From the NCBI GenBank assembly GCA_035566895.1, contig DATMQA010000107.1, positions 1 through 17,784 of the forward strand: 17,784 bases of DNA, in the 5' to 3' direction. This document shows, one piece after another, positions 1 through 6,796 of the stretch. Made by a program: the position numbers and the translations under genes. Below the pieces are notes generated by a model that saw only the letters and a program-made list of their open reading frames with translations, was not told the origin of the DNA and made no database searches. This DNA is from DATMQA01 sp035566895 (GTDB lineage: Bacteria > Verrucomicrobiota > Verrucomicrobiia > Limisphaerales > UBA8199). The stretch's first letter is position 1, and each line of letters opens with the position of its first letter.

Positions 1-133
1 CCAGGTTCGAATGCTGGCGGAAGAGACTAGGTCTGCACTACAAGGCGTTTTTGAAACGAAATCGGCTGATTTCCACGGAAAACAATGAATTCACCTCGCG
101 AAAATTCTCAAAAACCAGGTCGAGTTGCGAAAG

Positions 134-2527
134 TCAGGTTAATGCGAGGTCACGGGCCTTCTCAGCTGCGCGGCGGGCGTCCGGGAAGCGCCCGACCTCC
201 GCATAGGCAGCACCGAGGATGTCCCAGCACCGCGGTTCCATACTGGTCGCACAAAGCTGCTGGGCGAGTCGCAGGGCTTCGGAGCCGTTGCGCAGATCGT
301 TTTGGTTGGCGGTAGCGAGCAGCCAGGCCATTTCCGCCAGTGCGGGGCCCCAATCCGGTTTGAGGCGCAAGGCGGTGCTGAAGCGAGCCAGCGCGGCCTG
401 GAGCTGTCCCTGGCTCGCGAGAGTCTTTCCGGCCTGCACCAGTTTCTCCGCCAAGCCGGGGTCCAGCGCAGCCGCGCTAGCGAACCATGTCGTGGCTTCG
501 TTAGTGTCGCCCGACTGCAACAACACACTGCCCAGGCTGATCTGCAAAGCGGCATTGGTTGGGAAGAGACGTACTGCCTGCCGAAACTCCCCTTGGGCCG
601 CTGACATCTTTCCTTCCTCGACCAGCACCTGGCCCAGGCGGGTTAGGGCTTCCAGGTCGCTGGGCCTGCGGCGCACCGCTTGGACCAGCATCCCCTCTGC
701 CTCGGGGAGCCGCCCCAGCCGGACCAGCGCCTCTGCCAGGTGGGCGAGCGCTTCACGGTCCAATGGCCTGATTCGCAGGACGGCGGCAAAATGTTGGGCG
801 GCAGAAGTATAATCGCCCCGGTCGGACAAGGCCACACCCAGGTTGTAGTGGGCGTCTGAGAAATCGGGGTTGAACCGGAGCGCCTCGGCGTACTGCGCGA
901 GTGCCTCATCCTTCCGTCCGAGCGACCAGAGCAGCGTGGCGATATGGTTGTAGAGCAGTGGCGCTGAGTGGGTCACGCGCGTCCCCGCCCGGTATGTTTC
1001 CAAGGCTTGTTCCGTCTTGCCCAGGCTCACCAGTACGGCCCCCATTCCAAGATATCCATAAACATACTCGGGATTCGCATCCACCGCGGCTTGGAAATGT
1101 TCCATGGCTAACTGGGTCTGGCCCTGGCGCAAGAGTGCGGTGCCTACGAAATAATGCGCTAGCGCGTTGTGAGTCGTCACTTTCAGTGCGTGGTCGAACA
1201 GCAGGGTGGAGTTGCGCCAGTACTGCACCTGGTGGTGAGTGAGCGCGGCGCAGGCGCCAACGGACAGCAGACCCGCCCCGGTGATGGCGGCTTGCCAGAC
1301 CCGCCCGCGATTCGCCAAACCAGCGGCGCCCCAGGCGACACAGATAAAAATCCCGATCAGCGGAATGTAGGTGTAACGGTCGGCCATGGCTTGTCCCCCT
1401 ACCTGGATGATACCGATGACAGGCAGCAGCGTCACCAAGTACCAGAACCATCCCATGGCAAACCAGGGCGCGCGGTTGCGCTTTAACAAAGCCCAAAGCG
1501 AAATGGCGGCCAACAGGAAGGCGGCGGCCGCGAGCTGCCACCATCGCCACTGCCCTGACACGGGATAACGGGTATCCGGGTGGGGATAAAACACGGTCAA
1601 GCCCGCGGGCCGGAGAGTCATGGCGAGGTATTTTACGCAGGAGGCGACCGCATTGGCCAGGCGCGAGGCCAACGGCAAATGCAAGTGCATGGCGAACCCC
1701 TTGGTTTGCGCCAGCAGAGTCAGGCCGCTGGCCGCCAGCGCCAGGCCCAGGAAGGGGATCTTTTCGCGCAAAAGCAGGAAGAGATGTTTGAAGTTTGATG
1801 TTTGATTGGTAATTGAAAAGCGGTCCAACGGCCAATAATCCAGAAGCAGCAGGACGAAGGGCAAGGTTACCAGCATCGGTTTGCTCATCAGACCCAGCGC
1901 GAAGAGGAGCAGTGACAGGGCGTAGAAAAACGAGGGGTGAGGCTCAAGGTGTGATGCAGCTTGGGTAGTGGGTGATGCGGCAACTTTTGATTCCGAATGT
2001 TGCGCATCGACCTTCGGAGTTTTACCTTCAGACTTTCTCACATAGGCGCTATAGGCCCAGAGATTGAGCAGAAAGAAAAACGTGCTCAGGACATCTTTCC
2101 GTTCAGACGCCCAAGCCACTGACTCGACGTGGAGCGGGTGCAAGGCAAAGAGGGCGGCGACCAGGAGGCTGCGCCACTGCGTCCCCGTCAGCCACCGAAG
2201 CAGCCCAAAAAGAAGGAGCGCGTTGACCGTATGCAAAAGCAGGCTGATTAAATGATGCCAGCGTGGCTGGGGCCCGAAGAGTTGCACATCCAACATGTGC
2301 GAAAACCAAGTCAGCGGATGCCAGTTGCTCGAATATCCTGCTTGGAAGGCCCATTTGAAATTCTGCCATCGGAGGCCGCTCAGCACGTGAGGATTATTTG
2401 TCAGGTACTCGTCGTCGTCATACCCGACGAAATCATTGTGGATCACGGGCCAGAAAGCGGCCAGCGTGACGGTGCTCAGCAGCAGGGCCAGTAGGAGCGC
2501 GCGCCAGGTCTGGTTGAGGCGAACCAT
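134..2527 (-). CDS. TMTC-like membrane protein with C-terminal TPRs (putative GT-C glycosyltransferase), paralog 1
   Basis: A 797-residue protein. The N-terminal ~450 residues hold about ten hydrophobic segments, the first at about residues 10-29. An acidic motif DDDEYLTNNPHV follows in the first extramembrane loop, and later comes HPLHVESVAWASERKDVLS. The Asp-Asp plus Asn-Pro motif after the first helix resembles TMTC/GT-C glycosyltransferases that use lipid-linked sugars, so transfer of sugar to protein is an inference. From about residue 457 there are ten TPR units of about 34 residues, ending GRFPDARRAAEKARDLALT. The paralog just upstream (2680-4995) has seven units and a further 27 C-terminal residues that are missing here. 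ATG start at 2527; the next upstream gene on this strand ends 152 bp away. The loop at about residues 236-248 is encoded by a reiterated TTTGATG-type word. Family assignment is fairly sure; substrate is unknown. Confidence 0.8.
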   Translation of the reverse strand: MVRLNQTWRALLLALLLSTVTLAAFWPVIHNDFVGYDDDEYLTNNPHVLSGLRWQNFKWAFQAGYSSNWHPLTWFSHMLDVQLFGPQPRWHHLISLLLHTVNALLLFGLLRWLTGTQWRSLLVAALFALHPLHVESVAWASERKDVLSTFFFLLNLWAYSAYVRKSEGKTPKVDAQHSESKVAASPTTQAASHLEPHPSFFYALSLLLFALGLMSKPMLVTLPFVLLLLDYWPLDRFSITNQTSNFKHLFLLLREKIPFLGLALAASGLTLLAQTKGFAMHLHLPLASRLANAVASCVKYLAMTLRPAGLTVFYPHPDTRYPVSGQWRWWQLAAAAFLLAAISLWALLKRNRAPWFAMGWFWYLVTLLPVIGIIQVGGQAMADRYTYIPLIGIFICVAWGAAGLANRGRVWQAAITGAGLLSVGACAALTHHQVQYWRNSTLLFDHALKVTTHNALAHYFVGTALLRQGQTQLAMEHFQAAVDANPEYVYGYLGMGAVLVSLGKTEQALETYRAGTRVTHSAPLLYNHIATLLWSLGRKDEALAQYAEALRFNPDFSDAHYNLGVALSDRGDYTSAAQHFAAVLRIRPLDREALAHLAEALVRLGRLPEAEGMLVQAVRRRPSDLEALTRLGQVLVEEGKMSAAQGEFRQAVRLFPTNAALQISLGSVLLQSGDTNEATTWFASAAALDPGLAEKLVQAGKTLASQGQLQAALARFSTALRLKPDWGPALAEMAWLLATANQNDLRNGSEALRLAQQLCATSMEPRCWDILGAAYAEVGRFPDARRAAEKARDLALT
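1783..1819. repeat. Reiterated word (TTTGATG / TTTGAAG) inside TPR paralog 1
   Basis: The stretch iterates GTTTGA-like words (GATGTTTGAAGTTTGATG, then TTTGATTGGTAATTG). It encodes the loop SITNQTSNFKH in frame. Paralog 2 has a different word family at the equivalent loop (4232-4266). Confidence 0.5.
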
Positions 2528-2538
2528 CGTGACTGGAG

Positions 2539-2567
2539 ATTATGCGACACTCCAGCCTCAGTTTAAA
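2539..2567 (-). promoter_or_regulatory. Candidate sigma70-type promoter of TPR paralog 1
   Basis: On the minus strand TTTAAA (2562-2567) is separated by 17 nt from CATAAT (2539-2544), with the ATG at 2527. The -10 box matches the consensus at 5 of 6 positions and the -35 at 4 of 6. An inverted repeat CTGGAG/CTCCAG (2533-2538 and 2550-2555) straddles the -10 box and could be an operator. The predicted transcript would have a very short leader. This is from sequence matching only. Confidence 0.35.
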
Positions 2568-2629
2568 ATTAAAAATGCGTCCCGGCGGCATCCCGCCTCC
2601 AGAGCCAGAGGGAACACCGGGCGGGACGC
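2562..2629 (-). terminator. Candidate rho-independent terminator between the two TPR genes
   Basis: On the minus strand GCGTCCCG (2622-2629) pairs with CGGGACGC (2577-2584). An inner hairpin GGCGG-GATG-CCGCC-like lies at 2584-2597. The stem is followed immediately by ATTTTTAATTTT (2576-2565). It lies about 50 bp after the stop of the gene at 2680-4995, in the right orientation to end that transcript. The long loop (37 nt) makes it an imperfect terminator. The T-rich tract also overlaps the candidate -35 box of the next gene. Confidence 0.4.
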
Positions 2630-2679
2630 GCCCGCTGCTTTATCAGAGGCGCTGCCGGCCTGGGTGCCGAATGCGTCCG

Positions 2680-4995
2680 TCAAAAGGCCTGATGAAAGGG
2701 TTGCTCTTTGCGATAGAGCTCTAGCCGGGCCCCTGCGGCTTGTGCCATATTGGTTTGGCCCGCAGTTAATGCGAGGTCCCGGGCCTTCTCAGCCACACGC
2801 CGGGCGTCCGGGAAGCGCCCGACCTCCGCATAGGCGGCATCCAGCGAACTCCAGAAGCGTGCTTCCTTGGCGCCGCTCAACTGGCAGGCCCGTTCGGCCA
2901 GGCGCACGGCCTCGGATCCATTGCGGGCGTCAGTTCGAGGATGAGTCGCCAGTAACCAGGCCAGGTCATTGAGCGCGTCGGGCCAATCGGGTTTCAATCG
3001 CGCCGCTTGCCGGAATTGTGTGAGGGCGTCATCCAGTTTGCCTTGCCGGGCCAGGAGGCGACCGAGGTTTTCGCGCGCCTCGGCATCACCGGGTTGGAGT
3101 TGGACGACTGCGGCAAAGTGCGCGGCGGCGTTTTGGACGTCGCCGCTCTGGGTCAAGGCGAGGCCAAGATTGAAATGAGCCTGCACGTCATCGGGGTCGC
3201 AACGCAGCGCCAGCGTGTATTGTTCGAGGGCCTCCTGCTGCCGGCCCATTTCCCAGAGCAGATTGGCCAGGTGATTGTGGAGCAACCCGTCCCAGGGAGT
3301 AGCCCTAACCGCGGCCTGGTAATGAGCCAGGGCCTCCTGGCGGTGGCCTGACTCCTCAGCGATGGCGCCCATCTCGACAAAGGCAGGGCCGTAGGCCGGG
3401 TCATCGGCGACCGCCGCCTGAAAATGTTGCAGGGCTTTGGCGAAATCGCTCTGGTCGCGGAACGCCATCCCAACCCTGTAATGGGCCGGCGCGTTGTGAG
3501 CGGTCACGGCGAGCGCATGAGAGAAAACGGTGAAGTCATTTTTCCAGTAGCCGAGTTGGTGTCGGGTGAGGACAAAGCATGCGCCGAGCGCAAGTGCGCC
3601 CAGGGAAGCGAGAACGATTTGAGGCAAAACCCGAAGGCCGAAATCCGAAGGCCGAAAGAAGGCCGAAATCTGAAATCCGAACTCGCTGGGTGAGAGAAGG
3701 GTTCGGACTTCAGAATTCGGGTTTTGAGCTTCTTTCGGCCTTCGGATTTCGGCCTTCGGGTTTAACAGGCTGGTCACGCCCCAAACGGCAGAAATAAATA
3801 TACCCACCAGCGGGATATAAGTGTAGCGGTCGGCCATGGCTTGTCGGCCGACTTGCACCAACCCTATGACCGGGAGGAGCGTGCCCAGAAACCAGAGCCA
3901 GCCGACGACCAGCCAAGGCTGGCGTTTCAGGCGGAGCAGGGCCAGGACGGTCACCGCGCCGAGCATGGCGGCCGCCAACAGAATCTGCCACGGGGGCCAT
4001 TGCTCGGAAAGGGGATAACACGTGTCCGGGTGCGGATAGAAAATCGCCAGCTTCGCCGGCCAGAACGTCCTGGCAAGGTATTTGCAATAGGAAGCGACCG
4101 CATTGTAGAAACGGAGAACCAACGGCAGCAGCAGGGCCGTCGCGTGATTTTTGGTCTGAACAATGAACGTCAGCGCGCTGACGAGGGTGGTCAGCCCCAG
4201 AAAAGGCATTTTCTCAAGGAGGAGCGGAAGGAGATTTTTGATTTTCGATTTTTGATTTTCGAATCGAAAGCGCTCCAACGGCCAAAAGTCCAGGAGCAGC
4301 AGGACGAAGGGCAAAGTCACCAGCATCGGTTTGCTCATGAGCCCCAAGGCGAAGAACAGCAGGGATAATGCGTAGAAGAATGAGGGACAATCCGTTAGGC
4401 GTGAAACGTGAAATGTGAAACGTGAAACCTGATGCGGGATGCTTGGAGTGCCCTCAGTGGACTGTGGACTGTGGATTGCGGACCGATTACTAACGGCTGA
4501 CTTCTCCACGTACCTGGCATAGGCCAATAAGGTGAGAAAGAAAAAGAACGTGCTGAGAACGTCTTTGCGTTCGGCGACCCAGGCGACGGATTCGACGTGG
4601 AGCGGGTGGAGGGCGAAGAGCGCGGCAACCATCAGGCTGCGCCACTCGGCGCCCGTCAAACGCCGCAACAGCAGGAACAGCAACAGGGAATTGGCCGTGT
4701 GCAACAGCAGGCTGGTGAGGTGGTGCCGCCCGGGGTTCAGTCCGAAGAACTGTACATCGAGCATGTGCGAGAGCCAGGTGAGGGGATGCCAGTTGCCCTG
4801 GTAACCGGTGCGAAAGGCCCATTCGATGCCCCCCCAGGTTAAGCCGTTCAGCACTCGAGCATTGAGGGCCACATAGAGGCCGTCGTCGAGCTTGATGAAA
4901 TTGTGGTGAACCACCGGCCAGAAGGCCGCCAGGGTGCCTGCGCCCAGCAGCAGGCTGAGCAGGAGCGTGCGCCAGGGGCTGGTCTTACGGTCCAT
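2680..4995 (-). CDS. TMTC-like membrane protein with C-terminal TPRs (putative GT-C glycosyltransferase), paralog 2
   Basis: A 771-residue paralog of the protein at 134-2527 in the same order and orientation. It keeps the Asp-Asp motif (KLDDGLYVALNARV) after the first membrane helix and HPLHVESVAWVAERKDVLS. It carries seven TPR units from about residue 504 and a 27-residue tail after LALT. Three loops are partly built from reiterated short DNA words read in frame: about residues 171-199 (SAIHSPQSTE and HQVSRFTFHVSRLT), about 243-255 (NQKSKIKN), and about 411-456, where a hairpin-forming repeat adds about 44 residues absent from paralog 1. The frame stays open through all three. ATG start at 4995, divergent from mqnE, 105 bp away. 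A role in protein or surface-polymer glycosylation is inferred from the family only. Confidence 0.8.
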   Translation of the reverse strand: MDRKTSPWRTLLLSLLLGAGTLAAFWPVVHHNFIKLDDGLYVALNARVLNGLTWGGIEWAFRTGYQGNWHPLTWLSHMLDVQFFGLNPGRHHLTSLLLHTANSLLLFLLLRRLTGAEWRSLMVAALFALHPLHVESVAWVAERKDVLSTFFFFLTLLAYARYVEKSAVSNRSAIHSPQSTEGTPSIPHQVSRFTFHVSRLTDCPSFFYALSLLFFALGLMSKPMLVTLPFVLLLLDFWPLERFRFENQKSKIKNLLPLLLEKMPFLGLTTLVSALTFIVQTKNHATALLLPLVLRFYNAVASYCKYLARTFWPAKLAIFYPHPDTCYPLSEQWPPWQILLAAAMLGAVTVLALLRLKRQPWLVVGWLWFLGTLLPVIGLVQVGRQAMADRYTYIPLVGIFISAVWGVTSLLNPKAEIRRPKEAQNPNSEVRTLLSPSEFGFQISAFFRPSDFGLRVLPQIVLASLGALALGACFVLTRHQLGYWKNDFTVFSHALAVTAHNAPAHYRVGMAFRDQSDFAKALQHFQAAVADDPAYGPAFVEMGAIAEESGHRQEALAHYQAAVRATPWDGLLHNHLANLLWEMGRQQEALEQYTLALRCDPDDVQAHFNLGLALTQSGDVQNAAAHFAAVVQLQPGDAEARENLGRLLARQGKLDDALTQFRQAARLKPDWPDALNDLAWLLATHPRTDARNGSEAVRLAERACQLSGAKEARFWSSLDAAYAEVGRFPDARRVAEKARDLALTAGQTNMAQAAGARLELYRKEQPFHQAF
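3627..3763. repeat. Perfect 35-bp inverted repeat (hairpin element) inserted in frame in TPR paralog 2
   Basis: Arm 3627-3661 is the exact reverse complement of arm 3729-3763. Both are built from iterations of CCGAAGGCCGAAATCCGAAG. The 67-nt centre contains a second, imperfect stem (around 3668-3684 with 3702-3718). It is translated in frame as about 44 extra residues (PKAEIRRPKEAQ through PSDFGLRV) between two membrane segments. Paralog 1 runs straight through at this point. The same word family recurs between gspE and gspF. Confidence 0.85.
4232..4266. repeat. Reiterated word (GATTTTT / GATTTTC) inside TPR paralog 2
   Basis: The stretch alternates GATTTTTGATTTTC units and is read on the minus strand as ENQKSKIKN. 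The same word makes up the inverted repeats at 8775-8808 and 9229-9262. Confidence 0.6.
4400..4483. repeat. Two adjacent reiterated words inside TPR paralog 2
   Basis: At 4400-4428 CGTGAAA(C/T)GTGAAA is iterated. At 4456-4483 GGACTGTGGACTGTGGATTG is iterated. Both are read in frame on the minus strand as part of a loop between membrane segments (residues about 171-199). Confidence 0.6.
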
Positions 4996-5056
4996 TACGG
5001 CTGGAAGCGTGACAAAAGACCGCGCTCAATTCAACTCTACTGTCCGGGGCTTCGGG

Positions 5057-5088
5057 GTTTGGAATTTGAAGTTTCTTTGGAGTTCTGG
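5057..5088. repeat. Degenerate TTTGGAATTTG-type word upstream of mqnE
   Basis: TTTGGAATTTGAAGTTTC followed by TTTGGAGTTCTGG is an iteration of a TTTGGAR word. It occupies the last third of the 105-bp divergent spacer between TPR paralog 2 and mqnE, ending 12 bp before the GTG start. No strong promoter is recognised in the spacer. Confidence 0.35.
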
Positions 5089-5100
5089 TAATCATAGCGG

Positions 5101-6273
5101 GTGCATTTCTTCATCCAGCGCAGTCCCTTGCGCGACCTGTATGACAAGGTCGCGGCGGGGGAACGAATTTCCGAGGCCGATGCGCTGCGGCTCTTCGAGA
5201 CCAAGGATTTAAATACCGTGGGCGCGATGGCCGACCTGGCCCGGCAGCGCAAGGTTGGCAACCGGGCCAGCTTTATTCTCAACCGCTATATCAATTACTC
5301 GAATTATTGCATCTTGAGCTGCCAGTTTTGCGCATTTGCCCGCAAGAAGCGCGATGCCGACGGATTCCAGTTCACGGTGGAGGAGATCGTGCAGAAGGCG
5401 CGGGAAGCGCTGCACCTGGGCGTGACGGAGCTGCACATTGTCGGCGGGCTACATCCGACCCTGCCATTTAGCTTTTATACCGACATGCTCCGGGCGATGC
5501 GCGCGCTGGACCCGCGCCTGCAATTGAAATGCTTCACTGCAATCGAAATCCTGCACCTGGCCTGGCTGGCGAAGAAATCGACCGAGGAAGTTTTGCGCGA
5601 ACTCAAGGAAGCGGGACTGGATTCGCTGACGGGCGGCGGGGCGGAGATTTTTCGCAAGGAAATCCGTTCAGCCATCGCGCGCGGGAAGGAATCGGCAGAG
5701 GAATATTTGGACGTGCACCGGACCTGGCACCGGATGGGCGGGCGCAGCACTTGCACCATGCTGTATGGACATGTCGAATCGGCGGCGGACCGGTTGGACC
5801 ATTTGCGGCAACTTCGAGCACTGCAGGATGAGACGCGCGGTTTTGTGGGTTTTGTGCCGCTGCCGTATCATCCCGAGAACAACGAGATTCCCGTAAAACA
5901 CGCGCCGACCGGTTTCGACACGTTGCGGACCATCGCGGTAAGCCGGATTTACCTGGATAACTTCGACCACATCACGGCATATTGGGTCGGCATGGGCCTG
6001 AAGTTGGCGCAGGTGGCGTTGAGCTATGGGGCCGATGACCTGCACGGGACTATTCTTGAGGAGCATATTTTCCACATGGCGGGCGCGACCACGCCGCAGG
6101 TGCAGACACAAGGCGAGATGCTCAAGGCGATTCGCGAGGCGGGCCGCGCTCCGGTACAGCGGAATTCGTTCTATGAAGTCATTCGTGAGTGGGATGGTGC
6201 AGCGCCGATAACGTCGACAGAGAACGGGGAAAGCCGCTCCGGGGTGTTGGAAGGAAACCTGGCGACTGCGTGA
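5101..6273 (+). CDS. mqnE: Aminofutalosine synthase MqnE (radical SAM)
   Basis: A 390-residue radical SAM enzyme. It couples 3-[(1-carboxyvinyl)oxy]benzoate with the SAM-derived adenosyl radical to give aminodeoxyfutalosine (EC 2.5.1.120), the second step of the futalosine menaquinone route in the cytoplasm. The CX3CX2C iron-sulfur motif is C70-C74-C77 (YCILSCQFCAF). Further family signatures are ELHIVGGLHPTLPF, LTGGGAEIF, TMLYGHVES, LQDETRGFVGFVPL and PENN. The MLYGH and LQDET/PENN segments favour MqnE over the related MqnC and CofH. Start is GTG at 5101; the protein then reads straight into the family's usual N-terminus (SPLRDLYDKVAAGERIS). The last ~25 residues are not conserved-looking. 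mqnA lies 523 bp downstream on the same strand, separated by a hicBA-type pair. Confidence 0.92.
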   Translation: MHFFIQRSPLRDLYDKVAAGERISEADALRLFETKDLNTVGAMADLARQRKVGNRASFILNRYINYSNYCILSCQFCAFARKKRDADGFQFTVEEIVQKAREALHLGVTELHIVGGLHPTLPFSFYTDMLRAMRALDPRLQLKCFTAIEILHLAWLAKKSTEEVLRELKEAGLDSLTGGGAEIFRKEIRSAIARGKESAEEYLDVHRTWHRMGGRSTCTMLYGHVESAADRLDHLRQLRALQDETRGFVGFVPLPYHPENNEIPVKHAPTGFDTLRTIAVSRIYLDNFDHITAYWVGMGLKLAQVALSYGADDLHGTILEEHIFHMAGATTPQVQTQGEMLKAIREAGRAPVQRNSFYEVIREWDGAAPITSTENGESRSGVLEGNLATA

Positions 6274-6300
6274 AGCCAGCTCGTGCATAGCACGCATAGT

Positions 6301-6330
6301 TTGACGGGGATAGACAGGAAGCGGTACACT
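6301..6330 (+). promoter_or_regulatory. Candidate promoter of the hicBA pair
   Basis: TTGACG (6301-6306), 18-nt spacer, TACACT (6325-6330). The -35 matches the consensus at 5 of 6 positions and the -10 at 4 of 6. The hicB ATG begins at 6337, about where transcription would start, so the mRNA could be leaderless. It lies entirely between the mqnE stop and hicB. Confidence 0.42.
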
Positions 6331-6336
6331 CAAACC

Positions 6337-6585
6337 ATGAGATTCAGCGTAGTTTTCGAGGCGGTCCAGGACGCCGGCTTCCCCGCCGGTTATTACTACG
6401 CCCACGTTCCGAGCCTGGGTCTGACAACCCACGGACCTGGGATTGAGGGTGCGCGTCAGGCTGCGGCAGACCTCCTGCGCCTATGGTTGGCGGAAAAGCG
6501 CGCTAATAATGAGGCAGTGAGCGCCTCCTCTGAAACCCTGTTTGGAACCGTGGAGATTTCAGAAGATGCCCTACAAAGCGCGTGA
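6337..6585 (+). CDS. hicB: HicB-family antitoxin
   Basis: An 82-residue protein starting MRFSVVFEAV. The N-terminal half has the partly degraded RNase H-like HicB pattern: a beta strand, the hairpin GYYYAHVPSLGLTTHG, then a helix beginning GIEGARQAAADLLRLWL. An upstream in-frame GTG (6283) exists, but the HicB fold begins at the ATG at 6337, directly after a candidate -10 box, so the ATG is preferred. Its 3' end overlaps hicA by 20 nt, which is typical of translationally coupled toxin-antitoxin pairs. HicB proteins neutralise HicA and often repress their own operon; no separate DNA-binding domain is visible in this short version. The antitoxin-first order is the reverse of the E. coli hicAB arrangement. 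Confidence 0.75.
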   Translation: MRFSVVFEAVQDAGFPAGYYYAHVPSLGLTTHGPGIEGARQAAADLLRLWLAEKRANNEAVSASSETLFGTVEISEDALQSA

Positions 6586-6772
6586 GGCGCTGGCCAAACT
6601 TCAACGCGCCGGGTTTGCCATCAAGCGGCAATCGGGCTCGCACGTAGTGCTGCGGCATGCCGACGGGCGTCAGACATATGTCGCGATGCATCCTGGCGAC
6701 GTTCCCAATGGCACCTTTCGCTCAATCCTGAAACAAGCAAACCTTACCGAAGAGGAATTCAGAAAACTCTGA
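6566..6772 (+). CDS. hicA: HicA-family mRNA interferase toxin
   Basis: A 68-residue protein beginning MPYKAREALAKLQRAGF. It matches the compact dsRBD-like HicA fold: GFAIKRQSGSHVVLRHADGR with the catalytic His in the GSH motif, then a strand ending MHPGDVPNGTFRSILKQA and the terminal LTEEEFRKL helix. HicA toxins cleave mRNA and arrest translation until bound by HicB. The start at 6566 lies inside the hicB end; a longer in-frame start (6542) would add eight residues outside the fold. Its stop is only 24 bp before mqnA, so the three genes may be co-transcribed. The catalytic residue and fold pattern look intact. Confidence 0.8.
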   Translation: MPYKAREALAKLQRAGFAIKRQSGSHVVLRHADGRQTYVAMHPGDVPNGTFRSILKQANLTEEEFRKL

Positions 6773-6796
6773 GTCATTTCGGCTCTCGTCCCCCAC

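Noticed and set aside
1..25. A T-arm-like CCAGGTTCGAATGCTGG at the left edge suggested the 3' end of a tRNA gene.
   Set aside because: The invariant G53-C61 pair is replaced by G-G, no CCA or acceptor strand can be confirmed, and the rest lies outside the window.
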